64,000 nt of DNA from Streptomyces caniscabiei. GTDB taxonomy: Bacteria > Actinomycetota > Actinomycetes > Streptomycetales > Streptomycetaceae. The DNA lies in contig NZ_JABXWI010000017.1 of the NCBI RefSeq assembly GCF_014930365.1, positions 1-64,000 of the forward strand. Direction: 5' to 3'. This document shows, piece after piece, positions 9,211 to 17,860 of this stretch; positions within the stretch are counted from its first letter, which is position 1; every line of letters starts with the position of its first letter. Both the position numbers and the translations under genes were made by a program. The notes under the pieces were generated by a model. It had not been told where the DNA came from, ran no database searches, and worked only from the letters and a program-made list of their open reading frames with translations.

Positions 9211-9621
9211 TTATCCGGCGTCTTCCGCCGACGGGACAGAGGCCGGGTCCGGTCTGTCGCGCAGGGCGGCGAGCAGGGCGGTGACCTCCAGCAAGCGGGT
9301 GCGGATCTCCGCCGGGGCCGGGGGCAGCTCGTACGCGCGGTAGTGACATGCCGCGCTGAGCGCCGACCAAGTGGTGCGGCACCGGCGGGCGGTGTCGTGG
9401 CCCGCATACCACTCCAGGCACAGCATCCGGTGCCTGCCGATCCGTGTCATCGACGGAGTGATCCGCTGCCAGTAGGCGTCCAGAGCCTGGTCGAGCGCCA
9501 TACGGAGCAGGACCGCGGCGGCACGGGCCCGCAGAGCGGGGCTCAGAGGAGTCGCAGCGCCGGGTGCGGGCAGCAGGAGGCGTCCGGCGGCGGTCACGAG
9601 GGTCTCGGGGGACACGTTCAT
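9211..9621 (-). CDS. Small helical partner of the SMC-like ATPase
   Basis: 136 residues, not recognised as a known family. It reads as all-helical: an Ala/Leu-rich first half (ALRARAAAVLLRMALDQALD), a central WYAGHDTARRCRTTWSALS and a C-terminal helix ending in an acidic tail. No signal peptide, membrane helix or catalytic motif is visible. Its ATG overlaps the stop of the Rad50/SMC-like ATPase gene (ATGA), so the two are made together. In Lamassu and other SMC-type defence systems a small helical accessory protein accompanies the ATPase; that parallel is only positional. Confidence 0.75.
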   Translation of the reverse strand: MNVSPETLVTAAGRLLLPAPGAATPLSPALRARAAAVLLRMALDQALDAYWQRITPSMTRIGRHRMLCLEWYAGHDTARRCRTTWSALSAACHYRAYELPPAPAEIRTRLLEVTALLAALRDRPDPASVPSAEDAG

Positions 9622-12035
9622 CGGGCGCCCCCGGCGTTCTGCGCCCCGGTGCTGCTCCGGATCGCGGTCGCCAGCGCCTTGGTCCGGCGGACGAGATCCT
9701 TGCGGTCCTCGACGGTCGGCAGAGGGGTGTGGGCGCCCGAGTTGAAGACCTCGATCAGAGTCCAGCCCCCGGGACGGAGTCGCTCGACGGCCGCACGTGC
9801 GTGCTGCTGTTCGTCGCCGAGCAGCGCGAGGGACACGTACGACTTGGTGCGGTCAAGGGACTCCACACGCTTCTCGATCGCCCGCAGCCCGAGGCCCTGC
9901 TCGTCGCGGAGCCTGCGCCGCGCGGTCTCCAGACAGGCGGCTTCGACTGCCACCCTGCACATGGCGGGCAGCACGTGATCGGCCACGTCCTGCGGCAGAT
10001 TGGGGTCCAGGGAGACGGCCCGCGCCTCCGCGAGAGCCTGTTCCACCGGGTCGGTGAGCGATTCCACGCCCACCACCGAGTCGGTCTGGCGGCTCACGCG
10101 AAGGACGGTCGCCTTGATGCCGAGGTGCGCGACGGCCTGCTGGAGCCGGGTGTCGTGGGTGAAGACGATCACCTGCCTGTCCCGGGCGCACGCGTCGAGG
10201 ACCCGGGCCAGTCCCTCGACCTTCTCGGGATCCATGGACTGCACAGGGTCGTCGATGACGAGGAAGCCGAACGGGCTGTCGGCGTGCGTGGCGCGCGGCA
10301 GGAACAGGGAGAGCGCGAGGGAGTGCAGCTCGCCCTGGCTCATCACGCTGTAGGCGGGAGCGGACATGTCGTCCACGGAAACGTCGAGGACGACCCGGCC
10401 CCGGCCGGGTGTGCCGCCGAGGGTGACGGATCCGAGGGTGACGCTGCTGTGTTCGCACAGCCGCTGCCACACCTCCTGCGACCGCTGGGCGAAGGGCCGC
10501 AGCCGTTCGTCCCGCAGCTCGTCGATGATCGGCCGCAGCCAGGTCCGCGCCTTGCGGGCGTGCCTGCCCCGGTCGGCTGCGACCTCCTTCGCCTCCGCCG
10601 CGCCGAGCCACTCGGAGAGCCGTACGGCGAACGGCTGCCAGGCCCCGTCGTGCTCGGCGAGCTGCCGGGTGGCCTCCTCCCGCACCTGCCTGCACGCGTC
10701 GTCCAGTGCGGCAGCCGCACGCTCGACGCGGTCCGCCAGTTCCCTGGGATGGGTGATGTCCCGGCACAGGGCCCAGTCCTGCCACACGGTCGCGAGCGGG
10801 GAGGTTTCGCCCCGCAGCCACACCGGAACCGGCTGTACGAGGCCGTGTCCGGCCCTCACCGAGACCAGGACCTCCTGGCGGGCGGCCTCGGCCTCCGTGG
10901 CCGCCGCCTGGAGCTGCTCCACCTCCGCCCGCGCCTGCTCGGCCCATGTCCGGTCGAGCCGGTTCTCCGCTCCGCAGACCGGGCAGTCCGTGTTCCGGGA
11001 GCGCCGCTGGTGCTCGATCGCCGTCTCCAGCAGCCGGGCCATGCGGCGGGCCTCCTCGGCACCGCCGTGCCGGGCCTCCTCGGCACCCGCTGCGGCCTCC
11101 CGCAGCCGGGAGACAGCCCCGCCGACCTCTGCCAGATCCGGCCCGGCCAAAGTCGCGTGCCGCCGCAGTCGGGCCAGCTCGGCCTCGGCGGCCGGGGCAC
11201 GGTTCGCCAGCAGGGCACGCACCCGGTCGAGGTCGGGCTTGGCCCCCGACAGCGCCTGCGTCGCCTCGCGGGCCCTGGGGTCGTCGAGCCCGCCCAGATC
11301 GTCGAGGAGCCGTGCGGTGAGCGCGTCCGCGTGATCGACCGTCTGCTTGCACGCACTGACGGCGTCCTTGACCCGGCCGTCGAGCTCTGCGAGCAGTTCG
11401 AGCCCGAGCAGCTTGAAGAAGGCGTCGTGCAGCCCGCCGAGCGTGCCGTTGATCATCGAACCGAGTTCGCTGTACGGCAGGAAGGGCCGGGCGAAGTCCA
11501 GCGCCTCGGCGTCGACGACCTCCTCCAGCTTCCGCTCCGCGCCGTCCGGTCCCTCGACCCTGGTGCGCGCGTCGTCGACCTTGAGCCCGTGCCAGGTCCG
11601 CCGCAAGGTGACGGCTTCTCCCTGCTCGCCGACGGACAGGACGACGGAGACCTCGGGGGTGACATCGGGACTGTGCAGGTTCCGCCAGCCCTTCTGCCAG
11701 TCGGTGGCCCGCTTCCCGTCCCACCGCGAGTTGCGTCCCGTCAGGGCGGTCTCGGCGGCTTCGGCGAAGCTCGACTTGCCGGAACCGTTGGGCCCCGCGA
11801 CGACGACGAGGCCGGGCCCCGGCGGCAGTTCCAGGGTGGTCCGCAGCCCGATGCCGCGCCAGCCGGCCGCGGTGATGGACCGCAGCTGCACGGGTCCGGC
11901 CCGCCCTCCGCTGCTCCTGGACGACTCGTCGGGGACCAGCTCGCGCAGCAGGTCCTGTACCTGAGGTGCGAGGTCGGAGCGGTGGAGGCGGTCGAGGAGG
12001 AGGTCACGCAGGGGCGTGGCGGGCTGATCGCTCAT
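9618..12035 (-). CDS. Rad50/SMC-like ATPase with zinc-hook-type motif
   Basis: About 805 residues. Walker A AGPNGSGKSS (about 79) and ABC signature SVMSQGELHSLALSLF (about 562) with Walker B FLVIDDPVQSMDP (about 588) form the split ATPase head. Between them are coiled-coil arms rich in Ala, Glu and Arg and a central CPVCGAEN (about 349), placed like a Rad50 zinc hook. A further ~180 residues after the head are not typical of Rad50. ATG 12035 is preferred over an in-frame start 39 bp upstream. It heads the minus-strand group with the 136-residue partner, then McrB, McrC and UvrD. Related ATPases sense DNA ends or topology in Lamassu, Wadjet and MRN; a sensor role for this locus is inference. 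Confidence 0.88.
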   Translation of the reverse strand: MSDQPATPLRDLLLDRLHRSDLAPQVQDLLRELVPDESSRSSGGRAGPVQLRSITAAGWRGIGLRTTLELPPGPGLVVVAGPNGSGKSSFAEAAETALTGRNSRWDGKRATDWQKGWRNLHSPDVTPEVSVVLSVGEQGEAVTLRRTWHGLKVDDARTRVEGPDGAERKLEEVVDAEALDFARPFLPYSELGSMINGTLGGLHDAFFKLLGLELLAELDGRVKDAVSACKQTVDHADALTARLLDDLGGLDDPRAREATQALSGAKPDLDRVRALLANRAPAAEAELARLRRHATLAGPDLAEVGGAVSRLREAAAGAEEARHGGAEEARRMARLLETAIEHQRRSRNTDCPVCGAENRLDRTWAEQARAEVEQLQAAATEAEAARQEVLVSVRAGHGLVQPVPVWLRGETSPLATVWQDWALCRDITHPRELADRVERAAAALDDACRQVREEATRQLAEHDGAWQPFAVRLSEWLGAAEAKEVAADRGRHARKARTWLRPIIDELRDERLRPFAQRSQEVWQRLCEHSSVTLGSVTLGGTPGRGRVVLDVSVDDMSAPAYSVMSQGELHSLALSLFLPRATHADSPFGFLVIDDPVQSMDPEKVEGLARVLDACARDRQVIVFTHDTRLQQAVAHLGIKATVLRVSRQTDSVVGVESLTDPVEQALAEARAVSLDPNLPQDVADHVLPAMCRVAVEAACLETARRRLRDEQGLGLRAIEKRVESLDRTKSYVSLALLGDEQQHARAAVERLRPGGWTLIEVFNSGAHTPLPTVEDRKDLVRRTKALATAIRSSTGAQNAGGAR

Positions 12036-12120
12036 GGTCGGATCCCGTTGTGCGGGCGCGGCGGATGGGGCCACGCGGGCTGCTGATGCACCTTGTTGGC
12101 ACTATGAGCATGATGAGAGC

Positions 12121-12138
12121 ACGTTAGCGATGTCAACA
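12121..12138 (-). promoter_or_regulatory. Imperfect palindrome/-35-like site upstream of the SMC operon
   Basis: Read on the minus strand this is TGTTGACATCGCTAACGT, about 85 bp upstream of the ATPase start. It contains TTGACA, the -35 consensus of the main sigma factor, and matches the palindrome at 44397-44414 at 14 of 16 core positions. A clear -10 is not visible at 17-18 bp. It may be a promoter element, an operator, or both. Confidence 0.45.
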
Positions 12139-12220
12139 GACTTGCGGGATTTTGAGGATTCGAACATGTGTACACGAGGGGGAGGGGTAGTGCCGGGGAG
12201 CGGGACGCCAAGGTGACCGC

Positions 12221-12601
12221 ATGCCACCCGCGCACCCGCTGATCATCGGAGACCGCGCCGCGCTGAGCTGGGTGATCACCGAGCAGCGGATGGCCTTCCC
12301 GGCGGGTCGGGCCAACGCGGCGCGCGTTGGGGGAGGGCGATGAGGTCCTCCTCTACACCACACGCGGTTGCTTCCGGAACCCGACTCGTGACTCGGGCGC
12401 GTCATCGGCCGGGCGACGATCGCCAGTGCCGTACGGGCTCTGGACGAGCCGGTCGTCTTCAACGAGCGCTCTGTCATGCGACGGGCGTCACTGACTCTGC
12501 CGTCGGCGGACGCCGAACTCGTGCGCAGGGAGTTGGACCCGCTGCTGCGTCCGTACGGCGAAACGCGCGAGGGGTACCGCTGGGAACCGGCGGCGGCCTG
12601 A
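12221..12601 (+). pseudogene. Frameshifted gene, possibly EVE/PUA-like
   Basis: The frame from ATG 12221 gives SWVITEQRMAFPAGRANAA, then stops at 12343. The next frame (from about 12324) continues with GDEVLLYTTRGCFRNPTRDS, and from 12395 the first frame resumes with GRVIGRATIAS and runs to TGA 12601. The stitched product of about 126 residues resembles EVE/PUA-like proteins of actinobacteria from memory (Trp near the start, GDxxLLYTT, GRVIGRA), but looks shortened in the middle. EVE domains read modified bases and are often linked to McrBC-type nucleases. Two compensating frameshifts and the shortening argue for decay. The family call is moderate; the frame analysis is firm. Confidence 0.55.
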
Positions 12602-12739
12602 TCCGCAGCCCGGAGCACGGTCTTTCTCCGCGACGTGGCCCCCTCATCCGCTGGAGACCAGGCGTGTTCGGCCCATGTCCATGGGTTGATCCGGCCGTCG
12701 AGGTGGCGAGGTGCGAGGGCCTCCCAACGGCCCGGGTGC

Positions 12740-13001
12740 GAACACGGTGGTGCCCCCCCACCAGGAATCGAGGCAGGTGGGCTGCCTCAGTGACGCACGT
12801 GGCGGCGATGCCCAGGGCAGCGACCGCCGCGGACACACCGAAGACGATGTCCGGGCCCGGGCCCTTGCCGAAGAGGTTGATCAATGCCACCTCGGCGATG
12901 GCGACTTGGCCCAGCGCGGCGGCTCCCAGCCATCCCGCGCACGGCCCGCGGGGTATCGCGCGGAGCTCACCCAGTCCGAGGAGCGTGGCTGAGCCCACCA
13001 A
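12740..13001 (-). pseudogene. Possible membrane-protein remnant
   Basis: The minus strand encodes two hydrophobic stretches, LGAAALGQVAIAEVALINLF and VFGVSAAVAALGIAATC, separated by FGKGPGPDI, which would suit two membrane helices. The only start is a TTG without a ribosome site, and the frame then runs into low-complexity sequence. It lies after the kinase gene on the same strand. I treat it as a remnant or a chance frame. Confidence 0.25.
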
Positions 13002-13073
13002 GCGACCACAGAAGGATGGGCGCCACGCGCCGAGGGAGTCAGCAAGGGCCTTGTCGTCGGGTCTGCGGCCGAT

Positions 13074-14027
13074 CTACTGCCTCGGTGCCCGCAGGTTGAT
13101 CGGCGTCCGGTCGCGCAACCCGTCGAGGACCGTGTGGTCGATGGCGGGCCTGGCCCTGGGCGATGCCGCGGTGAGGGTGATCGTGCCCCGGTCGCTCAGC
13201 GCCGTCTGCCACTCACTGGGACGAGGCCGGGTTCCGCGCTCGCCCGCGGCCTGGGCGAAGAGCTTTCCCGCCGCGGCGAGCTGACGCTCGTTGAGGCAGC
13301 CGGCGACGGGCCGCAGCTGCTGGTCCGGTCTGGCGTACGGATCCTGCGCGAGGATGCGCCCCGCGGTGAGGGCGGTCTTGTAGGCGTCCGTGTCGACGCT
13401 CGCCTCGGTGGACGGGGCGAGCGGATCGTTCCAGTCGGGAGTGGCGGCCTGGGCCTGAACAGCGTCTCGCCCCACCCGGCGGAAGCCGTCACAGTCCAGG
13501 AAGTGGACGGCGGGTTCGGGTTTGAGGCACCACAGGACATTGGCCTGCGAGATGTCACCGATCACCAGACTGGCGTCGTGGAACCAGCCGATGGCCTCGA
13601 CGCAGGCCAGGGCGAGAGTCCTGCGCTGGTCGGGCGTCGGCTGCGACACCTCCTGCCAGGCCACTTTCGGAGGCCTGATCAGGTACTGCAACTCCAGGAG
13701 TTTCGTCGTCCCGGTCGCGGTGCGCCACGTCATGGAGGACGGGGCCCGCCGCATGAGGAAACCGAGCGTCCGGCCCCCGTCGACCACCCGGCACAGCGGC
13801 CAAGCGGCCAGCGCGTCGAAGCGGCCCTGATCGGCCTGGCCGAGCCCCTGCCGGAACGAGACCAGGTCCGCGAGAGCATGGCCGTTGACCTTGGACGGGT
13901 CCTTGTACTCCTTGTAGAGCAGTGATCCATCACCGATGGCGTGCACCTCGCCCTGGCCACCGCTGCCGACCCGGTTCCCCAGCGTGAGCGACGAGCGGGC
14001 GACGTCGGCACCGTCCTGCGCGCTCAT
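13074..14027 (-). CDS. Protein kinase-like member of a TerY-P triad
   Basis: 317-residue kinase-fold protein. It has a glycine loop GSGGQGEV, a lysine in LLYKEYK, a catalytic loop LVIGDISQANVLW (Asp and Asn kept; HRD replaced by IGD) and FLDCDGF in place of DFG, the pattern of the atypical kinases that accompany VWA and PP2C proteins. The C-terminus (about 230-317) is a helical extension. ATG 14027 overlaps the phosphatase stop (ATGA), so an upstream in-frame start inside that gene is rejected. In TerY-P triads the kinase and PP2C are thought to set the phosphorylation state of partner proteins, here perhaps the membrane pair encoded upstream. Activity is likely but unproved. Confidence 0.85.
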   Translation of the reverse strand: MSAQDGADVARSSLTLGNRVGSGGQGEVHAIGDGSLLYKEYKDPSKVNGHALADLVSFRQGLGQADQGRFDALAAWPLCRVVDGGRTLGFLMRRAPSSMTWRTATGTTKLLELQYLIRPPKVAWQEVSQPTPDQRRTLALACVEAIGWFHDASLVIGDISQANVLWCLKPEPAVHFLDCDGFRRVGRDAVQAQAATPDWNDPLAPSTEASVDTDAYKTALTAGRILAQDPYARPDQQLRPVAGCLNERQLAAAGKLFAQAAGERGTRPRPSEWQTALSDRGTITLTAASPRARPAIDHTVLDGLRDRTPINLRAPRQ

Positions 14028-15193
14028 CCCTGCTCCTCCCACACGCAGATGACGGTCCGGTCGTCGTCGTAGGACTTGGCCCGGGTCTGCGCCTGCCACA
14101 GGAAGTCGGACATGGAGGGGACCTCGGGCCCTCCCCAGGCATCGGCGAGGCGCCGCGCGAACTCCGGGTCCTTCTGGGTGAGGGGGTTGGTGATGCCGTC
14201 GGTGCCCAGCAGAAGAACCTCGCCGGGCGCGGTACGCAGGACCGTGACCTTGACACTGCGATAGGCGTGCGGGAGAGCCTCGGTGCGGGTGTCGAGGAGA
14301 TCCTCGCCTCCCTCCGGATCCCCCTGCTCCCAGCGGCCCTCACGCAGGACGAACAGGCCGCCGTCGCCCACGCTGAACAGCACACGGTCACGGATGCGCG
14401 CGTCGGTGGGGATCAGGAGGACGTGCAGCGTGGTGGCGTAGTCCTGGTCGGCATAGGGCCGGGGCTGGTGCTGGGCGGCTCGTGCCCACCCGGAGCGCAG
14501 TTCGGCGGCCGCGCCGGCGACGGCCTTGGTCGCCAGGACGCGCAGCTCTTCCCCATCGCCGGCGCACAGGGCCGCGTGGATGTTCTCGGCCTCCCGGTCC
14601 AGGTAGACGGCGGTGAGGCGCGAGAACTGGTAGGAGCCCACATGTGAGTACAGGGCGGAGCCCACCCCGTCGGCGACGGCCAGCAGGAGCAGCTCCGCCT
14701 CCGGTGGGCCGATCCGCGTCACCGCCATGGCGTCCTGGCGGCAACTGCCCTCCCAGTTGTGGGAGTCGCCCCGCACGGAGGCGGCACGCACGGTCAGCCT
14801 CCCGATCTGGGCCCCGTCCAGCAGGACTACGGGGGAGAAGGGTGCGAAAAGGTCCGAGTCCCGCACGGAGGGGCGTCCCAGTGGATGAGGCGGATAGCTG
14901 GGCGGGCGATTGCCGACGTGCGCCGGCACTCCTCGCAGGGGTTCCGTCTCGGTTTCCGTCTCCGTCTCCGTGAACGGCACGGCAACCTCATGTGCCTGGA
15001 GGGCCGTCGGTGCCGTTGGCACTGCGGCCTCGGGCACCCGGGGAAGGATCTCGGGTGCCATGACGCCGTACGGCAAGCCCGCGATGTGCGCGTCGAGGCC
15101 GTCGGAATCAGCGGTTCCGCCCGTGCGGCGGGGGTCATGACCCGGATCGCCGTACACGCCGTGGGATGCGTCGTGGTTCACCGCGCCGCTCAC
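14024..15193 (-). CDS. PP2C-type protein phosphatase of a TerY-P triad
   Basis: 389 residues. The N-terminal ~120 are Pro-rich with a run of alternating Thr-Glu. The PP2C domain keeps the metal-binding signatures: CRQDAMAV, VADGVGSALYSHVGS (about 171), SVGDGGLFVL, LLLGTDGIT and DDDRTVICVW at the end, so it should be active. The start is GTG 15193, which overlaps the VWA stop codon (GTGA); the frame remains open far upstream on the shadow of the VWA gene, but that part is antisense-like and Arg-rich. It should dephosphorylate Ser/Thr, opposing the kinase encoded immediately downstream. Confidence 0.87.
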   Translation of the reverse strand: MSGAVNHDASHGVYGDPGHDPRRTGGTADSDGLDAHIAGLPYGVMAPEILPRVPEAAVPTAPTALQAHEVAVPFTETETETETEPLRGVPAHVGNRPPSYPPHPLGRPSVRDSDLFAPFSPVVLLDGAQIGRLTVRAASVRGDSHNWEGSCRQDAMAVTRIGPPEAELLLLAVADGVGSALYSHVGSYQFSRLTAVYLDREAENIHAALCAGDGEELRVLATKAVAGAAAELRSGWARAAQHQPRPYADQDYATTLHVLLIPTDARIRDRVLFSVGDGGLFVLREGRWEQGDPEGGEDLLDTRTEALPHAYRSVKVTVLRTAPGEVLLLGTDGITNPLTQKDPEFARRLADAWGGPEVPSMSDFLWQAQTRAKSYDDDRTVICVWEEQG

Positions 15194-15855
15194 AGCTTGT
15201 CGAGGGAGAGGCTGGTGAAACCGGGCACCTGCTCGTCGACCTGCAGCTGGAACCCGTCCCCACCCTGTGCGGACATACTGGTCGCCGAACTCACGATGGA
15301 CCGGGTGAGACTGGAGGCGAACTCCCGGAGCGCAACGGCCGGGGTGATGGACGCGTCCTGCTGGATGAACGCCTTGAAGTTGGCCACCTCCGTGATGATG
15401 GCGGCGTCGGCGGCGCTGATCCCGAAGGCAATGATCTTCGGGGCGTAGCGGAACGCCTCCAGCTCCTTGAGCGCCGTACGCCAGCCGTTGTCCGTCGGGT
15501 TGCCGTCGGACAGGAAGAAGACCACGGGCCGGTAGACGTCGTGGCCGTCCGCCTTCAGTGCCGCGACATCCTTCTCGATGGTGTCCTTGAGCAGCGTGAA
15601 GGCGGCTCCGAAGGAGGTCACGCCGCCAGCCGAGAGAGAAGGCAGCTGCGTCAGCTCGCTCAGGTCCGCGAGCGGCTGCAGCACGGAGGCCTGGGTGGAG
15701 AACCCGATCAGCGCGAAGCGGGTCTTGTCCGCGACGCTCGGATTGGTGCTGATCTCGTGGTGCAGGTCGGGAAGGGCCGAGTTGATGGCGTCGACCCCGG
15801 TTCCCGCCATGGAACCGGACTCGTCGCACACCATGTAGAAGGGCAGGATCTGCAT
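15190..15855 (-). CDS. terY: TerY-like von Willebrand factor A protein
   Basis: 221-residue single VWA domain. The metal-ion site is complete: D-x-S-x-S in VCDESGSMAG (Asp11, Ser13, Ser15), a Thr in GGVTSFGAA and the Asp in FFLSDGNPTDN. No signal peptide or membrane helix. ATG 15855 follows AGGAGAG at good spacing. VWA proteins of this size, with PP2C and kinase genes directly downstream, define the TerY-P triad known from tellurium-resistance-like islands, where the VWA protein is thought to be the binding scaffold. The divergent TerD gene nearby supports this. It is separated by 56 bp from the membrane-protein pair upstream. Confidence 0.9.
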   Translation of the reverse strand: MQILPFYMVCDESGSMAGTGVDAINSALPDLHHEISTNPSVADKTRFALIGFSTQASVLQPLADLSELTQLPSLSAGGVTSFGAAFTLLKDTIEKDVAALKADGHDVYRPVVFFLSDGNPTDNGWRTALKELEAFRYAPKIIAFGISAADAAIITEVANFKAFIQQDASITPAVALREFASSLTRSIVSSATSMSAQGGDGFQLQVDEQVPGFTSLSLDKL

Positions 15856-15911
15856 GGACTCTCCTGAGCGTAGGCGTGGGTGACGGCGCAGCCGTCAACG
15901 GGTGGGGAACG

Positions 15912-16415
15912 TCAACGGGTGTAGAAGTAGATCTCCAGGTCGGCCGCGCCCGCGGTACCGCCGTTCCAGAAGTCCCGCGTCGTCGCGTCGGTGAACATGT
16001 CCGGTCGCGCCTTGCGCAGAGCCTTGTTGATCTCGCGCGCGTACGCCTGACCGTCACTGGGCTCGACGGCGTGGCCGAAGGTCATCACGAAGGCGGCGGC
16101 CCGCCCCTCGTAGCGGGCGGTGGCCGACCGGAGTTGCTTCACCATCCGTGTCCTGTCCCCGACCGCAGCCGTCACGTGGACTTTCACCGGCTTGCGCTCC
16201 ACCGACCGGGGGCCCTGCGGAGTCGGACTCGGTGTGGGCGACGACTCGGCGTCGCCCGACGAGGCGGACGGAGAAGGACGGGTGGCGGCCTGTGCGGCCA
16301 GCGGATCGCCCCGGTCGCCCATGGACACGAGGGCGAGCACGAGCAGCATGTCGGCGAAGAGCCATCCGGCGAGATGCAGCGGGGTGAAGCGGAACCCTCT
16401 TCTCACCGGGCTCAC
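15912..16415 (-). CDS. MotB/ZorB-like one-TM protein with short periplasmic-type domain
   Basis: 167 residues. One N-terminal membrane helix reads LAGWLFADMLLVLALVSM (about 15-32). Asp22 lies where MotB, TolR, ExbD and ZorB carry their proton-accepting Asp (FADMLL against their xxDxMxxLL pattern). A Ser/Pro linker (35-70) leads to an α/β domain of ~90 residues ending in DLEIYFYTR. It is far shorter than the OmpA-like peptidoglycan domain of MotB or ZorB and not recognised. The GTG start overlaps the stop of the coiled-coil gene (GTGA), as expected for subunits made together. Inference: peptidoglycan-side partner of a proton-driven membrane complex. Confidence 0.7.
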   Translation of the reverse strand: MSPVRRGFRFTPLHLAGWLFADMLLVLALVSMGDRGDPLAAQAATRPSPSASSGDAESSPTPSPTPQGPRSVERKPVKVHVTAAVGDRTRMVKQLRSATARYEGRAAAFVMTFGHAVEPSDGQAYAREINKALRKARPDMFTDATTRDFWNGGTAGAADLEIYFYTR

Positions 16416-17860
16416 CGTGCGGATCCGATTCCGGCCCGCAGCTCCCTCGCCTGCCGCAGCTCGTCCTCGGCCCGCTTCTGGGCGGCCTCGGCCCCGGCCC
16501 GCGCCGCCTCTGCCTCGCTCCGCGCCGCCTCGGTTTCGGCGCGGGCCGTCTCGGTCTCGCGCAGCGCCCGTACCAGGGCGTCGGTGACGCCGGTGAAGCG
16601 GTCAGCTGCTTCGTGAAGGGCCTGGCTGCGGGCCTCGATGCCGAGCAGGGCCTCGCGGGAGACCTCCGCGGCCTCACCGGTGCGCTCGGCCACCGCGCCG
16701 AGGTCGTTGAGCAGTCGGCCGTTGACATCCGCGACCACCTCGACGCCGGTGGTGAACCCGCGCTGCGACGCCGCCAGTACGGTCAGGGAGTCCTCGACCT
16801 GCTGCGCCGCGTCCGACAATGCCTGGTGGACGCTGCTGCCGTTGGCGCCGACCGCCGCCTCCAGCCGATCCGCGGTCCGGGCGAGGAGATCGCGCATACC
16901 GTCCCCGGCCACCCGCACTTCCTCCAGCGCCTTGTCGAGCACGCCGGTCTGTCCGCTGACGGCGTCGGCCAGTCGCCGGCCGGCCTGCGTCACCGGGTCG
17001 TCCAGGCCCTGTACGGCGGTCTGGATGGCCGTGCCGCTGTCCCGCACGGTCTCCTCCATGCGCAGCACGACCTGCTCGATCGGCCGCACATAGGACTCCG
17101 CCTGGGCGAGGCGCTGCTCCGCCTTGTCCATGGCCTCGCCCACCACCTGGGCGGCCCGGGTGAGTTCTTCCTGTGTGGCGATGGCCTTGGTCTGCATGCG
17201 CTGAAGTCGGCCCGCCGCCGAATTGAGCTCCGCGGCGAAGCGTTGCGGGGATGCGAATCGATGGGCGTTCAGTGCGAGTTGGGCCCGGGTGAGGACCGGC
17301 GCCAGGCGGGCGAGGGTCGCTCGGGTGCGTACGCGCGCTTGCTCCTCGTCGCGTTCGGCAGCGGTGCGCCGGTAGCCGTGGACGGCGGTGAGGACGAAGA
17401 GCATCGCGAGGCTCAGGCAACCGAAGACAGCGACGTGCCCGAACCGGAAGGCCTCACCCAGGTGCCCGTCGAACCCGGACTGCCACAGCTGGAGGAAGGG
17501 CCGACCGGCGGCCTTGGGATCGTCTCCCGTGAGCGCCCCGTACGCGCTGGACGCCTGCCACAGGCCGAACCAGGTGAAGAGCAGGGGCAGGAAGACCAAG
17601 GCTCCCAGGATCCAGTCCAGTGCCGAGTTGAACCGTGCGCCTCGGCTGTCGACCACCGGCTCGGCGATGCTCTCGGGCCGGGCGAAGTGTGTCATCAGGT
17701 CCAGGTCGGCCCATGCGTCGAGGGCCTGCGTGTCGGTTGAGCCGAGCGCCTGTGCCAGTGCGCGCAGTTCCTCGGCGCGCGGTGCGAGCGCAGGGTCCTG
17801 CGCCATGTCTTCGAGGTGACGTGCCGTCACCCCTTGATCCAGTTGTGTCCCCGCGAACAT
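16412..17860 (-). CDS. ZorA/MotA-like membrane protein with long coiled-coil tail
   Basis: 482 residues. After ~80 soluble residues come two clear membrane helices, ILGALVFLPLLFTWFGLW (about 85) and VAVFGCLSLAMLFVLTAV (about 140). About 300 residues of α-helical coiled coil follow, ending in Ala/Glu/Arg heptads. MotA and ZorA pair a membrane motor with a cytoplasmic part, and ZorA has a long helical tail, so the architecture and the coupled MotB-like gene suggest a ZorA-like protein; I cannot show homology by motif. ATG 17860 follows AGGGGTGGGA. It is the first gene of the five-gene operon and starts divergently from terD. Confidence 0.65.
   Translation of the reverse strand: MFAGTQLDQGVTARHLEDMAQDPALAPRAEELRALAQALGSTDTQALDAWADLDLMTHFARPESIAEPVVDSRGARFNSALDWILGALVFLPLLFTWFGLWQASSAYGALTGDDPKAAGRPFLQLWQSGFDGHLGEAFRFGHVAVFGCLSLAMLFVLTAVHGYRRTAAERDEEQARVRTRATLARLAPVLTRAQLALNAHRFASPQRFAAELNSAAGRLQRMQTKAIATQEELTRAAQVVGEAMDKAEQRLAQAESYVRPIEQVVLRMEETVRDSGTAIQTAVQGLDDPVTQAGRRLADAVSGQTGVLDKALEEVRVAGDGMRDLLARTADRLEAAVGANGSSVHQALSDAAQQVEDSLTVLAASQRGFTTGVEVVADVNGRLLNDLGAVAERTGEAAEVSREALLGIEARSQALHEAADRFTGVTDALVRALRETETARAETEAARSEAEAARAGAEAAQKRAEDELRQARELRAGIGSAR

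Noticed and set aside
9564..12086. Plus-strand frame opposite the SMC-like ATPase
   Set aside because: Shadow; the minus strand has Walker A, signature and Walker B in the right order.
12340..13284. Plus-strand frame of 314 codons
   Set aside because: Arg/Pro/Ser-rich without motif; it crosses the damaged EVE-like gene in a different frame and runs antisense to the kinase.
15194..16057. Upstream extension of the PP2C frame
   Set aside because: It is the shadow of the VWA gene, rich in Arg/His/Pro; GTG 15193 overlaps the VWA stop.
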